Source: Komagataeibacter swingsii (GTDB lineage Bacteria > Pseudomonadota > Alphaproteobacteria > Acetobacterales > Acetobacteraceae). Taken from it: a DNA stretch of 64,000 bases. The translations under genes and the position numbers were made by a program. This document shows positions 37,897 through 46,414 of this stretch, piece by piece (the first letter of the stretch is position 1; every line of letters starts with the position of its first letter). Under the pieces are notes generated by a model. The model did no database searches. It had not been told where the DNA came from and saw only the letters and a list, made by a program, of their open reading frames with translations. The stretch is from NCBI RefSeq assembly GCF_003207895.1, contig NZ_NKUB01000002.1, positions 248,001 to 312,000 on the forward strand, written 5' to 3'.

Positions 37897-40260
37897 TCAG
37901 AAACCCGTGCTGAATGTTCCCAGGCACGCGAAGTTCGGCGCCGTGTAGTATTGAGCGGTTCCCGCAACCGGCCCGGTGTTATACACACCGGACAGATAAT
38001 GGTGATCCGCCAGGTTGATGACATTCAGGCGCAGTGACGGCGCCTTGAGGAAGCCGATATCCGGCGCGCGGGCACCGATCATCATGTCAACCTGCTTGTG
38101 GCCGGAAATCTGTTCATCGTTCATGAACGTGCCGTATTCCTTGTCCACATATTTCAGCGAGACACTGCCAAAGAAACGGCCATCGTCATATTGAAGGCCC
38201 GCCGCCGCCATCCAGCGTGGCGCGGATGTCGCCATCTTGCCAGCCGTCTGATACGTCACGCCATCCATTGTAATGTTGGAATCCTGACGGGCGTACAAAT
38301 ATTCAACCGATCCGTACGGCGTGATGTGGTGCCATGGATGCAGCGCCAGTTCACCATCGAAACCGCGCGTCGTCATGCTGCCCGCATCCTGATAATACGG
38401 CACGTTACCGATGTATTCGTTAATCTGATGGTGCGAGAAATTATAATTGAACAGGGTCAGTGACGCCGTGATCCATTTGTCATGGTAGCGTGCGCCCACT
38501 TCTTCCGACACGCTGTATTCATCATGCAGTTTCTTGTTCGCGGTCTGGTACAGGCCGCCATCCCAAGGGCTGTCATACTGGTTGTAGAACGCGGAACCCA
38601 GCGGCAGGCGGTAACTGGTCGTCACGTTGCCGAATACCATGATGTTCGGGGTGAATTTGTAGCTTACGGACATGCGCGGCAGTGGCTGCGCCGAATAGTA
38701 ATTGGCGTTGTACTGGGGTCCCGGCTGGTTCAGCGTGCCGTTTCGTGCTGCCATGACCTCCTTGAAACCGACATCAAGCGTCAGCTTCCGGTTCAGGAAA
38801 TGCATGGTGTCACCAATATACAGCGCGTTTGTCTGGGTGATGGTATGATAGGACCATTCATTCAGCGTGGTGCCATCCTGCTGGCGCAGGTAGCCCGTTG
38901 AATTGCCGGATGCATCCAGCCCGCTGAGCGGTTCATCAACATGCATGTCGGTATAGCCATACCAGTATCCAAAGACGAGATCGTGGTTGGCCACCTTGTA
39001 ATGCAGGGTGCTGTTGAAGCCTGTATAGCCCTCCACGCCGATCCAGTTCTGGATTGCGGCGATCTGGCCGTCCTCGGAATAGTTGTTCCCGGCTAGCGGT
39101 GAATTGTTGGCCGCCGTTCCGTTATAATACGGCCCGGTGGTCGAGATGGTTGTCACACCAAAGGGATAGTTCCCGCTGCCATGATAATAATAGGGTGTTA
39201 CATCCAGTGTCAGGTTACGCGCCAGCTTGAAATGCGATGGCGCGCTCAGGAAATAATCGGTCCAGCTGGTGGCGTAGGATTTGTAGTAATTCGCCTCACC
39301 AAAGCTGTACTTGCCCTGCATGTCGTCAGGATTGTTCTTCAGCCCGTACTTGTTCCAGTCGCTCAGGGTTGGCGTGCTGTACCATGCCGTATGCTCGTTG
39401 TTATAGGAACCGGACAGGGAGATGTAATTCCCGTCACCCCATTCCTTGACCAGCTTGTAATCCACATGCCAGCGATTGTTGCGCCCCGGACCACGCCAGG
39501 CGCGGCTGGTCAGGTCGGAGAAGGATGCAAAAGCCCGCAGACCGGTATTGGCGATGTCCCCGCTGTCATAACGGATGAACTGGCGGTTCATCTGGTGCGT
39601 GCCGTAACTGACGTCAAATTCGCCACCACGGGTATGCTTCGGGCCACGCATCCTGACGGCCATGGTGCCGCCGGATGAAGTGGTGGTGGGGGTCTCGATA
39701 CTGGGCGCGCCCTGCTGTAGCTGGACGTTATCCATGTTCTCGCTATCCACCCATTCGGACGAATTGGGGGTATAGTCGTCCGGATCGTTCATTGGCGCGC
39801 CTTCGAAGGTGAAGCCAATTTCCTGCTGGTTCAGGCCGCGGACATTGATATCGGATTCGTCACTGACGCCAAACGGGTCGCCCATGGACACGTTCGCACC
39901 CGGGGACATGGCCACCAGCGCCAGCGCGTTGGAGGCCGGCGCCTGCTTGGCGATATAATCATGGGATATGGTACTGACCGATTTCGCCGCCGTTTCATTA
40001 CGGATCAGGCCGCCATATGAACGCGCGCCTGTGACGCGCAGCTGTTCCGCCCCCCCGGCGGCGTTGATGCCCGTATTGACCGTGGTGCCCCCTGCCCTGG
40101 CAGCCGTCGCCTTGCCCCCGACTGCGGCCGTCGTCTTTGCATTGACAGAGTTTTTCTGCACGCTATCGGCTGCCTGGGCCATGTGCAGGCGCAGTCCATT
40201 AGTCAGGAATGTTGATGACAGTATCATACATACAGTCAAGCCAGTCGAACGTCTGCGCAT
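37897..40260 (-). CDS. TonB-dependent outer-membrane receptor 2
   Basis: The 787-residue protein has a signal peptide (ending near MAQAADS), a plug with IRNETAAKSVSTISHDYIAKQAPASNALAL and VQLQQGAPSIETPTTTSSGG, and a 22-strand barrel ending in phenylalanine (STGF). AAAGGGGGCGG precedes the start. It is a different branch from receptors 1 and 3. A HutC-type palindrome lies 109 bases upstream, and it sits inside the hut region, so uptake of a histidine-related or imidazole-metal compound is possible. Confidence 0.87.
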   Translation of the reverse strand: MRRRSTGLTVCMILSSTFLTNGLRLHMAQAADSVQKNSVNAKTTAAVGGKATAARAGGTTVNTGINAAGGAEQLRVTGARSYGGLIRNETAAKSVSTISHDYIAKQAPASNALALVAMSPGANVSMGDPFGVSDESDINVRGLNQQEIGFTFEGAPMNDPDDYTPNSSEWVDSENMDNVQLQQGAPSIETPTTTSSGGTMAVRMRGPKHTRGGEFDVSYGTHQMNRQFIRYDSGDIANTGLRAFASFSDLTSRAWRGPGRNNRWHVDYKLVKEWGDGNYISLSGSYNNEHTAWYSTPTLSDWNKYGLKNNPDDMQGKYSFGEANYYKSYATSWTDYFLSAPSHFKLARNLTLDVTPYYYHGSGNYPFGVTTISTTGPYYNGTAANNSPLAGNNYSEDGQIAAIQNWIGVEGYTGFNSTLHYKVANHDLVFGYWYGYTDMHVDEPLSGLDASGNSTGYLRQQDGTTLNEWSYHTITQTNALYIGDTMHFLNRKLTLDVGFKEVMAARNGTLNQPGPQYNANYYSAQPLPRMSVSYKFTPNIMVFGNVTTSYRLPLGSAFYNQYDSPWDGGLYQTANKKLHDEYSVSEEVGARYHDKWITASLTLFNYNFSHHQINEYIGNVPYYQDAGSMTTRGFDGELALHPWHHITPYGSVEYLYARQDSNITMDGVTYQTAGKMATSAPRWMAAAGLQYDDGRFFGSVSLKYVDKEYGTFMNDEQISGHKQVDMMIGARAPDIGFLKAPSLRLNVINLADHHYLSGVYNTGPVAGTAQYYTAPNFACLGTFSTGF

Positions 40261-40551
40261 ACCGCCCCCTTTAAATCATGACTGGAAGAATATCTGATTG
40301 CACCTGAAACATACGCCATGCCTGCGCCCGCTGACCCTTCGGGGCCTGGGGGAGGTCACATAACCACATGTATGTACAAGCAGAGATGACATCGTTTCAT
40401 TATTATGTTTCCGTAATGGATAAGGCAACAGAATTCCGGCATTTCCAAGGTGCCGACAGGGGCTGTCCATACATTTGTCAGGACATGTTGCATTTTGGCA
40501 ATTATTTTTGATGCCGTATCGCCGGTTGTTGAAATACTTGCCACAACAGGC
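40261..40551. other. Upstream region of TonB receptor 2
   Basis: No gene is supported here. It holds a HutC-type palindrome (40369-40378) and borders a hairpin at its right end. It is moderately AT-rich. Confidence 0.5.
40369..40378. promoter_or_regulatory. HutC-type operator, perfect TGTATGTACA core
   Basis: The core, inside ACATGTATGTACAAGC, lies 109 bases before the TonB receptor 2 start. This matches the variant HutC core with a central G. Confidence 0.5.
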
Positions 40552-40585
40552 CAGGGCTGCCGCCGCAGTAACGGCGGCAGCCCTG
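40552..40585. terminator. Strong hairpin after the monooxygenase unit
   Basis: A perfect 14-base stem (CAGGGCTGCCGCCG with its complement) with a six-base loop lies 27 bases past the RidA stop. The T-run lies on the gene-proximal side rather than after the stem, so termination would be non-classical. Confidence 0.65.
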
Positions 40586-40611
40586 ACAAAAAAAGCTTTT
40601 ATATAAACATT

Positions 40612-41031
40612 TCACGGGATGACGGCGATCACATCCACTTCGATCAGCCATTCCGGGCGGGCCAGCGCCACGATAACCAGCCCCGTGAAAACGGGAAACA
40701 CCCCTTTCATGCGCCGTCCCAGGACACGATATGTTGCTTCCCTGTAACGGATATCGGTCAGGTAAACCGTAACCTTGCAGATATGGGACAGGTCCGAACC
40801 GGATTCCTTCAGCAGCAGTTCGATATTGTCCATCACCTTTTCAGCCTGGCCGGTCGGATCGCCTACGGCAACATTTTCACGCGTATCAAGGTCCTGCGGC
40901 ACCTGGCCGCGCACATAAACCGTCTGGCCCGCGACAACAGCCTGGCACAGGTCATTGTCCAGATTCTGTTCAGGATAGGTATCGCGCGTATTGAAACAGC
41001 GGATCCGCTTATGTGTCACCTGGTCTGTCAT
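40612..41031 (-). CDS. RidA (YjgF/UK114) family protein
   Basis: The 139-residue protein has the Rid fold, with VRGQVPQD, ENIELLL-type helix (MDNIELLLKESG), CKVTVYLTD and a C-terminal VDVIAVIP strand. The usual RidA arginine of the R-A-x-VxV motif is replaced by a divergent ARPEWLIEV stretch, so it may belong to a Rid subfamily that acts on a ring-opening intermediate, as RutC does. It overlaps the end of the HpaB-type gene (TAATG), so it is the third member of a flavin reductase-monooxygenase-Rid operon. Confidence 0.87.
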   Translation of the reverse strand: MTDQVTHKRIRCFNTRDTYPEQNLDNDLCQAVVAGQTVYVRGQVPQDLDTRENVAVGDPTGQAEKVMDNIELLLKESGSDLSHICKVTVYLTDIRYREATYRVLGRRMKGVFPVFTGLVIVALARPEWLIEVDVIAVIP

Positions 41032-42500
41032 TATTTTGTCCCTTTCTTGTCCTGCGCCAGAACGCCTTCGCTCAGCCCGGCTGAACGCTGCACGAATTCC
41101 AGTGCGCCGTTCCAGTCAAAGTTACGATAGACCGCGGCCAGATGCGCAAACGGCGGCGCCTGCGCAAACAGCTGGAATGTCAGGCGATGGCCGGCGTAAT
41201 CGGAATTCAGCATGTCACGGGCATAGGCCAGCAGCTTGCGCCGGTCCTCAGCCTGCCATGTTTCATTGATGGAATAGAATTTTTCCATCCACGGCGCGGT
41301 TTCAGGGTCACGGAACGTCGCCACATCCGGGGTGACACAGATCTGCCCGCCGCACAGTTCGCGCGTCAGGTGCATCATTTCATGCAGCCTGGAACATGCC
41401 AGCACGCGCCCTGACATCAGCAGCGACTGGTTGGGCATAAGCAGGCCGCCGGGGCTTTCTTCTGCCATGGCGATGGATGCCGTCAGGTGCGCATTGATCC
41501 CTTCGCGGTAGCACGCAAGGGTCGCAAGCTTTTCCTGCACCGCCTGCTGGCGATCCAGCCCCGTCTGCCGCACGTTGAACAGGGCGGCGCCGATCATCAT
41601 GTCGGCCAGTTTCTGGTTGCGCTGCACGAAGGCAAAGGCGCTGTAGCGGTGCAGTGTCGCGCGGATGAAGGTCGCAGCCTTGGTATGCCGGTAGAAAAGC
41701 ACGTTTTCCCAAGGGATCAGCACGTCATCGAAAATGACAAGGGCCTCGACCTCGTCATACCGGTTGGACAGCGGGTAATCCTCGATCGGGGCGCGCCCCG
41801 CAAAGCCGGTGCGGCAGATGAATTTCAGGTTGGGCGAGGAAAAATCGCAGATGAACCCGACCGCGTAATCAGACAGTTCGGCATCGCCCCAGTTGGCGAT
41901 GGTGGGCTTGGTGAATGCCTGGTTGGCATAGGCGGCCGCCGTTTCGTACTTGGCGCCCCGGACAATGATGCCCGCATCCGTTTCGCGCACCACATGCAGC
42001 AGCATGTCCGGGTCCTGGTCCTGCGGCCGCTTGGAACGGTCGCCCTTGGGGTCCGTGTTGGCCGAGACATGGAACGGGTCCGCATACATCGCCTTGTGCA
42101 CATGATGGCGGATGTTTTCCGCGAACTGGGGATTGACCTCGTTCAGGATGTCCTGCCCGTCATACAGGGACCACATTTCGCCAATCGTCTCGTCACCGAC
42201 GCGCGTCACGATGCCGCCCACTTCGTCCAGCACGGTATCGGTGGCGATACGCTTTGCCTTCCAGTCCTCCTGCGTATGGGGCAGTTGCAGGGCCAGCGGG
42301 GATTCATCGCCCCTGTCATCGGTATAGACAAGCCGGTCGCGGAAGGCGGCTTCGTGCTGCATGTCGTACATCCGCGCGCGGATGGAAACGATGGGCCTGA
42401 ACATCGGATGTGTCGTGACATCCTTCACCCGTTCGCCATTCATCCATATCCGCCTGCCATCACGGATGGAGTCCAGATACTGCTGTCCTGTACGGATCAT
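41031..42500 (-). CDS. FADH2-dependent monooxygenase, HpaB family
   Basis: The 489-residue protein is of the 4-hydroxyphenylacetate 3-hydroxylase oxygenase family. Typical segments are MIRTGQQYLDSIRDGRRIWMNG, the middle RPQDQDPDMLLHVVRETDAGIIVRGAK, DDVLIPWENVLFY, and the helical C-terminus with QICVTPD and SDYAGHR. The enzyme uses reduced flavin from a partner reductase, encoded directly upstream. Known substrates of the family are phenols. Here the setting (RidA, DUF1028, M20 hydrolase, NCS1 permease, hut genes) suggests a nitrogen heterocycle such as an imidazole instead; that is inference. Confidence 0.83.
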   Translation of the reverse strand: MIRTGQQYLDSIRDGRRIWMNGERVKDVTTHPMFRPIVSIRARMYDMQHEAAFRDRLVYTDDRGDESPLALQLPHTQEDWKAKRIATDTVLDEVGGIVTRVGDETIGEMWSLYDGQDILNEVNPQFAENIRHHVHKAMYADPFHVSANTDPKGDRSKRPQDQDPDMLLHVVRETDAGIIVRGAKYETAAAYANQAFTKPTIANWGDAELSDYAVGFICDFSSPNLKFICRTGFAGRAPIEDYPLSNRYDEVEALVIFDDVLIPWENVLFYRHTKAATFIRATLHRYSAFAFVQRNQKLADMMIGAALFNVRQTGLDRQQAVQEKLATLACYREGINAHLTASIAMAEESPGGLLMPNQSLLMSGRVLACSRLHEMMHLTRELCGGQICVTPDVATFRDPETAPWMEKFYSINETWQAEDRRKLLAYARDMLNSDYAGHRLTFQLFAQAPPFAHLAAVYRNFDWNGALEFVQRSAGLSEGVLAQDKKGTK

Positions 42501-42515
42501 GAATTATATTCCTGC

Positions 42516-43052
42516 TCAAGAATTATGGAGAACGGGTTCCGGCCGGTGAAACCCCCGGCGGAAATGCAGCAATGTCAGTGCCGGCTGCAGACATGTGTGC
42601 CCGACATTGCCGATGATCACGCCATGGGTCCCGACATCGACGGCGCGTTCAAGGCTGCATTCAAAGGCGGCCAGCGCCCCGTCCAGCAGCCATCCCCCCG
42701 CCTGCCCCGGCTTCCACGCCGCGCAGGCGAAATCGAATGCGGGGAACATGCCGGCCCGGCCCGCGAAATTTTCCGCCACCCCCACATGGCCATGCGACAG
42801 CATGTTGATGACGAAACCGCCATTTTCGATAATGGCGGCAAAGGCCGGGCTGCGCCGGTTGATGCACGCCATCATCATTGGCGGGTCAGCCGACGCGGAT
42901 GTCACGGAACTGACGGTAATGCCGAACCGCCCGGCGGGTCCGTCCGTGGTGATCACGGCCACGGGGGCCGCGACATGCCCCATGGCCGCGACAAACATGT
43001 CGCGTTCGGATGATCCCTGTCCATGCTGTGATACCGATGCCTGGGTGGACAT
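42516..43052 (-). CDS. Flavin reductase (HpaC/RutF-like)
   Basis: This 178-residue FMN-binding split-barrel protein has PVAVITTDGPAGRFGITVSSVTSASADPPMMMACI, the core of the family, and FVINMLSHGH. It supplies reduced flavin to the HpaB-type oxygenase whose start is 15 bases away. The ATG at 43052 is chosen for CGGGAGG seven bases upstream; a longer reading to 43109 lacks one. It is the first gene of the monooxygenase operon, and CCGAAG repeats lie in its promoter. Confidence 0.87.
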   Translation of the reverse strand: MSTQASVSQHGQGSSERDMFVAAMGHVAAPVAVITTDGPAGRFGITVSSVTSASADPPMMMACINRRSPAFAAIIENGGFVINMLSHGHVGVAENFAGRAGMFPAFDFACAAWKPGQAGGWLLDGALAAFECSLERAVDVGTHGVIIGNVGHTCLQPALTLLHFRRGFHRPEPVLHNS

Positions 43053-43128
43053 GCCACGCCTCCCGAAAATCAGTGCTGGTGACCATGGGATATTCGAACG
43101 GAACTTCATTGCGCCAAAGAAATATATA

Positions 43129-43156
43129 CCGAAGATCAGCTTCGGAAAAACCGAAG
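43129..43156. promoter_or_regulatory. Repeated CCGAAG/CTTCGG motif before the monooxygenase operon
   Basis: CCGAAG, CTTCGG and CCGAAG are spaced by five bases each, about 80-100 bases before the flavin reductase start and 34 bases after the DUF1028 stop. It could be the LysR binding site or, read on the minus strand as GCTTCGG-TTTTT-CCGAAGC, a weak terminator of the DUF1028 gene. Confidence 0.4.
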
Positions 43157-43189
43157 CAATAATGATTGATCAAAGGTTATTGCAATGCT

Positions 43190-43867
43190 CTACTCATCCC
43201 CCGGCACACCATATGAAGGGGCCTGGGTGGGATGCAGCGCGCGCTGGACATAATCATACATCTGGGGCTTCCACACCGCCCACAGTGCCGTCAGCCGCGC
43301 GACCGGGTTTTCATCCCAATCCACCCGCAGGTCCGCAAGCGGCCATTTTTCACAGTCAACCACCAGCATTCCGGCGGAATGGACCGGCCCAGCCTCCCCC
43401 CCTGCATCCGCTCCGGCCTGCAATGCCAGCAGGATCCGCGCGCCCAGTTCAAGCGACGGGTCGCTTTTTTCAAACGCCGCGACGATCGCGGCCGGCACAT
43501 CCGCATTGGCCAGAAGGTTACCGGCGGATACGACGTGTTGGCCAAAGGCTTCGGCATGGGTGCCCAGCGTGCCGGTACCCGACCACGCGGCCCCGCGGCC
43601 ACTGCTGTCGATAAAGGTCATCTGCCGGTATTCGGCATGGGTGGCGACACGGGCCATGACAACCTGGCATTCAGCGGGCGTCAGCCCGCGTTCCAGCAGG
43701 TCAAGGGCCATTGGCCCCAGTCGCGGGTCGGTCACATTCTGCGACGTGACCGCCCCCACGCCCGCCCGGGCAAAGGCGCACCGCGCCGCCACGGCGGGCG
43801 ACGACGATACGACAGCCACCCCGAACTGCCCGGTGCGCGCGCAGTGCGCGACGATGGAAAATGTCAT
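43190..43867 (-). CDS. DUF1028 family protein
   Basis: The 225-residue protein begins MTFSIVAHCARTGQFGVAVVSSSPAVAARC, the hallmark of DUF1028, whose fold resembles Ntn hydrolases. An internal GNLLANADVP block and the LRVDWDENPVARL C-terminus also match. Family members occur with M20 peptidases, Rid proteins and amidohydrolases and are thought to be hydrolases, but no function is established to my knowledge. The start at 43867 follows GGAAAGG. It is divergent from the LysR gene and precedes the monooxygenase operon on the same strand. Confidence 0.85.
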   Translation of the reverse strand: MTFSIVAHCARTGQFGVAVVSSSPAVAARCAFARAGVGAVTSQNVTDPRLGPMALDLLERGLTPAECQVVMARVATHAEYRQMTFIDSSGRGAAWSGTGTLGTHAEAFGQHVVSAGNLLANADVPAAIVAAFEKSDPSLELGARILLALQAGADAGGEAGPVHSAGMLVVDCEKWPLADLRVDWDENPVARLTALWAVWKPQMYDYVQRALHPTQAPSYGVPGDE

Positions 43868-43971
43868 GATCCTGCCTTTCCTATCCTGTCCTGTTTCATT
43901 CGATCCGGCGCCCCCTGCGGCCATACGGTCCCTGCCCCCATCGCGACAGACACAGCAGCCGGAGCCACCCC

Positions 43972-44889
43972 ATGCGCTTTACACTGAAACAGATCGAATA
44001 TTTTGTCGCGGCGGCTGAAACGGGGTCGATCACCGCGGCGTCCCGGCGGGTCCATATCTCCCAGCCTTCCATTTCCGCCGCCATCGCCCAGCTTGAGGAC
44101 GTGTTCGGGATCAGCCTGTTCATCCGCCACCATGCGGCTGGCCTGTCCCTGACACAGGAAGGCCACAGCTTCCTGCGGGAGGCGCGCAACCTGCTGCTTC
44201 ATGCCACGGAACTGGACATGACGGCGTCCGGCCTGTCGGGGCAGGTCAGTGGCCTGATTGAAGTGGGCTGCATGACAACGCTGTATTCCCTGATCGTGCC
44301 GGAACTGTTGCAGGAATTCGAGATCCGCCACCCCGATGCCCAACTGCGCATTATCGCGGGTCATCACAGTGAACTGATTGAAAAGCTGCGCAATGGCGAA
44401 ATCTGCGCCATACTGGCCTATGACCTGAACATGCCGCAGGACCTGGATTTCTCCCCCCTGGCCGCCCTGCCCCCCTTTGTCTTTGTATCAGCGCAGCACC
44501 GTCTGGCCCGCAGGCGGCATGTCGCCCTGTCGGACCTGGAGCATGAACCCTTCCTGCTGCTGGACCTGCCGCTGTCACGGGATTATTTCCTGTCCCTGTT
44601 TTCCCATGCGGGCATCGTGCCCAACGTCATGGGGCGGTTCCAGAGCATTGATGTCATCCGCTCGCTGGTCGCGCGTGGCGAAGGCTACAGCCTGGCCAAT
44701 GCGCGCCCCCGCAACAAGGCGGCGCTGGATGGCAGGCCGCTGGCCTATCTGGCGCTCAAGGACACACCCCAGCCGCTGCTGTACGGCACCGCGACAATCG
44801 CGAACATACGCCAGACGGCGCGGGCGACGGCCTTCCTGCGGGTATGCCGGGAACTGCTTGCGGGAAAACCCCTGCCGGGCAGCGACTAG
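43972..44889 (+). CDS. LysR-family transcriptional regulator
   Basis: The 305-residue protein has the N-terminal LysR helix-turn-helix (MRFTLKQIEYFVAAAETGSITAASRRVHISQPSISAAI, residues 1-38) and a periplasmic-binding-protein-like effector domain. It is divergent from the DUF1028 gene and lies beside the monooxygenase and M20 genes, so it probably controls this module with a ring compound or its product as inducer. It is convergent with the M20 gene, whose end is 11 bases away. Confidence 0.9.
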   Translation: MRFTLKQIEYFVAAAETGSITAASRRVHISQPSISAAIAQLEDVFGISLFIRHHAAGLSLTQEGHSFLREARNLLLHATELDMTASGLSGQVSGLIEVGCMTTLYSLIVPELLQEFEIRHPDAQLRIIAGHHSELIEKLRNGEICAILAYDLNMPQDLDFSPLAALPPFVFVSAQHRLARRRHVALSDLEHEPFLLLDLPLSRDYFLSLFSHAGIVPNVMGRFQSIDVIRSLVARGEGYSLANARPRNKAALDGRPLAYLALKDTPQPLLYGTATIANIRQTARATAFLRVCRELLAGKPLPGSD

Positions 44890-44900
44890 GCGCGGACGCC

Positions 44901-46064
44901 TTACGCCACGCACAACGTATCAACAATACGGGCAAGGAAGGCGTCACCCGCGGCCAGTTCGTCGCGGGTAATGTATTCATCCGCCTTATGGGCACGATCG
45001 ATTGACCCCGGCCCGCATATTACGGTGGGCAGCGCCAGTTCCTGCTGGAACAGCCCGGCTTCCGTCCCGAACCCGATGGTGGTCACTGCATTATGCCGGC
45101 TGGCCTGCAGGGCGATATTGCGGATGGCGGCATCCGGTTCGGGCACAAGGCCCGGATATCCGTTGATGATTTCGAAATCGATTGTCCCACCGGGATAATC
45201 GGCCACCACCAATGCCGCACGTTCACGCAACTGCGCCAGCCAGACATCAGCCGCCTGTCCGGGCAGCAGGCGCATCTCGAACTGGATTTCGCACCGGTCA
45301 GGGACGATATTCAGCGCAACCCCGCCGTTTATCAGCCCGACCTGCGCTGTATTGAATGGCACCTCGAACGACGGGTCCTGCATCGGGGCATCCATCATCT
45401 CCGCCTGGATGCGGGCGACTTCCTGTGTCATGCGGGCCGCGATCTGGATCGCGTTGCATCCCAGCATGGGATTGGCGGAATGCGCCGCCCGGCCATGGCA
45501 TACGATGCGTACGGCCACCTTCCCCTTATGCGCCACGGCAACCTGCAAGCCGGTTGGCTCCCCCACGATACATCCCTGCGCCGTGACGCCACGTTCACGC
45601 AGGAACGCCAGAAGGGAACGCACCCCCACGCAGCCGATTTCCTCATCACAGGAAACGGCGAAATGCAGCGGACGCCGCAATGCCCTGCCCGCCGCGTACT
45701 GCGCCGCCGTCAGCATGCAGGCCAGAAAGCCCTTCATGTCGCTGCTGCCGCGCGCGAACAGCTTTCCATCACGGTCCGTCAGGCTGAACGCGTCGCACGT
45801 CCATGCCTGCCCCTGCACCGGCACGACATCGCTATGGCCGGACAGGACAATGCCCTGCCCGGCATCCGGCCCGATCGTGCCGAACAGGCCATAGCGGTCC
45901 GTTTCCCCATGCCGCACGACCGTCACGGCGGCACGCGCCGCGCGTAACTGCTGCGCATACCATTCGATCAGACCGAGATTGCCCGCCCTGCTCAGGGTCG
46001 GCCATGCGACCAGATGCGCAAGGGCGGCAACGCTCGGGTTACTGTCATGCAGCAGGGACGTCAT
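44901..46064 (-). CDS. M20-family amidohydrolase (ArgE/DapE-like)
   Basis: This 387-residue zinc enzyme has the metal ligands in GHSDVVP, RGSSDMKGF and CDEEIGC, the dimerisation domain GRAAHSANPMLGCNAI, and the C-terminal GPGSIDRAHKADEY histidine. It resembles acetylornithine deacetylases, but no arginine genes are near. M20 enzymes also cleave N-carbamoyl, N-formyl and N-acyl amino acids. With the monooxygenase module a ring-opened N-acyl or N-formyl amino acid is a reasonable substrate; that is inference. Confidence 0.83.
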   Translation of the reverse strand: MTSLLHDSNPSVAALAHLVAWPTLSRAGNLGLIEWYAQQLRAARAAVTVVRHGETDRYGLFGTIGPDAGQGIVLSGHSDVVPVQGQAWTCDAFSLTDRDGKLFARGSSDMKGFLACMLTAAQYAAGRALRRPLHFAVSCDEEIGCVGVRSLLAFLRERGVTAQGCIVGEPTGLQVAVAHKGKVAVRIVCHGRAAHSANPMLGCNAIQIAARMTQEVARIQAEMMDAPMQDPSFEVPFNTAQVGLINGGVALNIVPDRCEIQFEMRLLPGQAADVWLAQLRERAALVVADYPGGTIDFEIINGYPGLVPEPDAAIRNIALQASRHNAVTTIGFGTEAGLFQQELALPTVICGPGSIDRAHKADEYITRDELAAGDAFLARIVDTLCVA

Positions 46065-46414
46065 GTTCGCTCCGTTATCAGGGCCACGCGCCCTATCGTA
46101 AGGCAGTCAAGCGGTGTCGCCTGCTCGGAAGTTTCTATACCAAAGGAAGAAACTTCCGATGCGCTGCATTCCTGCAGGGCAACTGACCAGACGATGGTAC
46201 CCGTCCCCTGTTCCCACCGTCTGGCAATAAATGGAGATATCGACAGCAACCAATTGAAAATAAAATACTATTCACTGGACCATCCTGATCGTGTGTCCGG
46301 CCGTCACCTGGTTGGCCATCCGTGAACCGACGTACCATACCGTCCGTCGCATACCCTTACATTCAGGAATCAATATGCTCTAATCGCGCCATATTCCATT
46401 GCAGGACGCAATAC
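46065..46414. other. Divergent promoter region, M20 gene / amidohydrolase
   Basis: These 350 bases contain no supported gene. A perfect 11-base inverted repeat lies near the M20 start (46126-46158), and an AT-rich stretch follows at 46235-46300. Confidence 0.5.
46126..46158. promoter_or_regulatory. Inverted repeat CGGAAGTTTCT-N11-AGAAACTTCCG
   Basis: Perfect 11-base arms with an 11-base spacer lie 62 bases before the M20 start and about 256 before the amidohydrolase start. It is well placed as an operator for a dimeric regulator; no binding protein is assigned. Confidence 0.45.

Noticed and set aside
44901-46064. Arginine biosynthesis ArgE
   Set aside because: No arginine genes nearby; the catabolic setting fits a general M20 hydrolase better.
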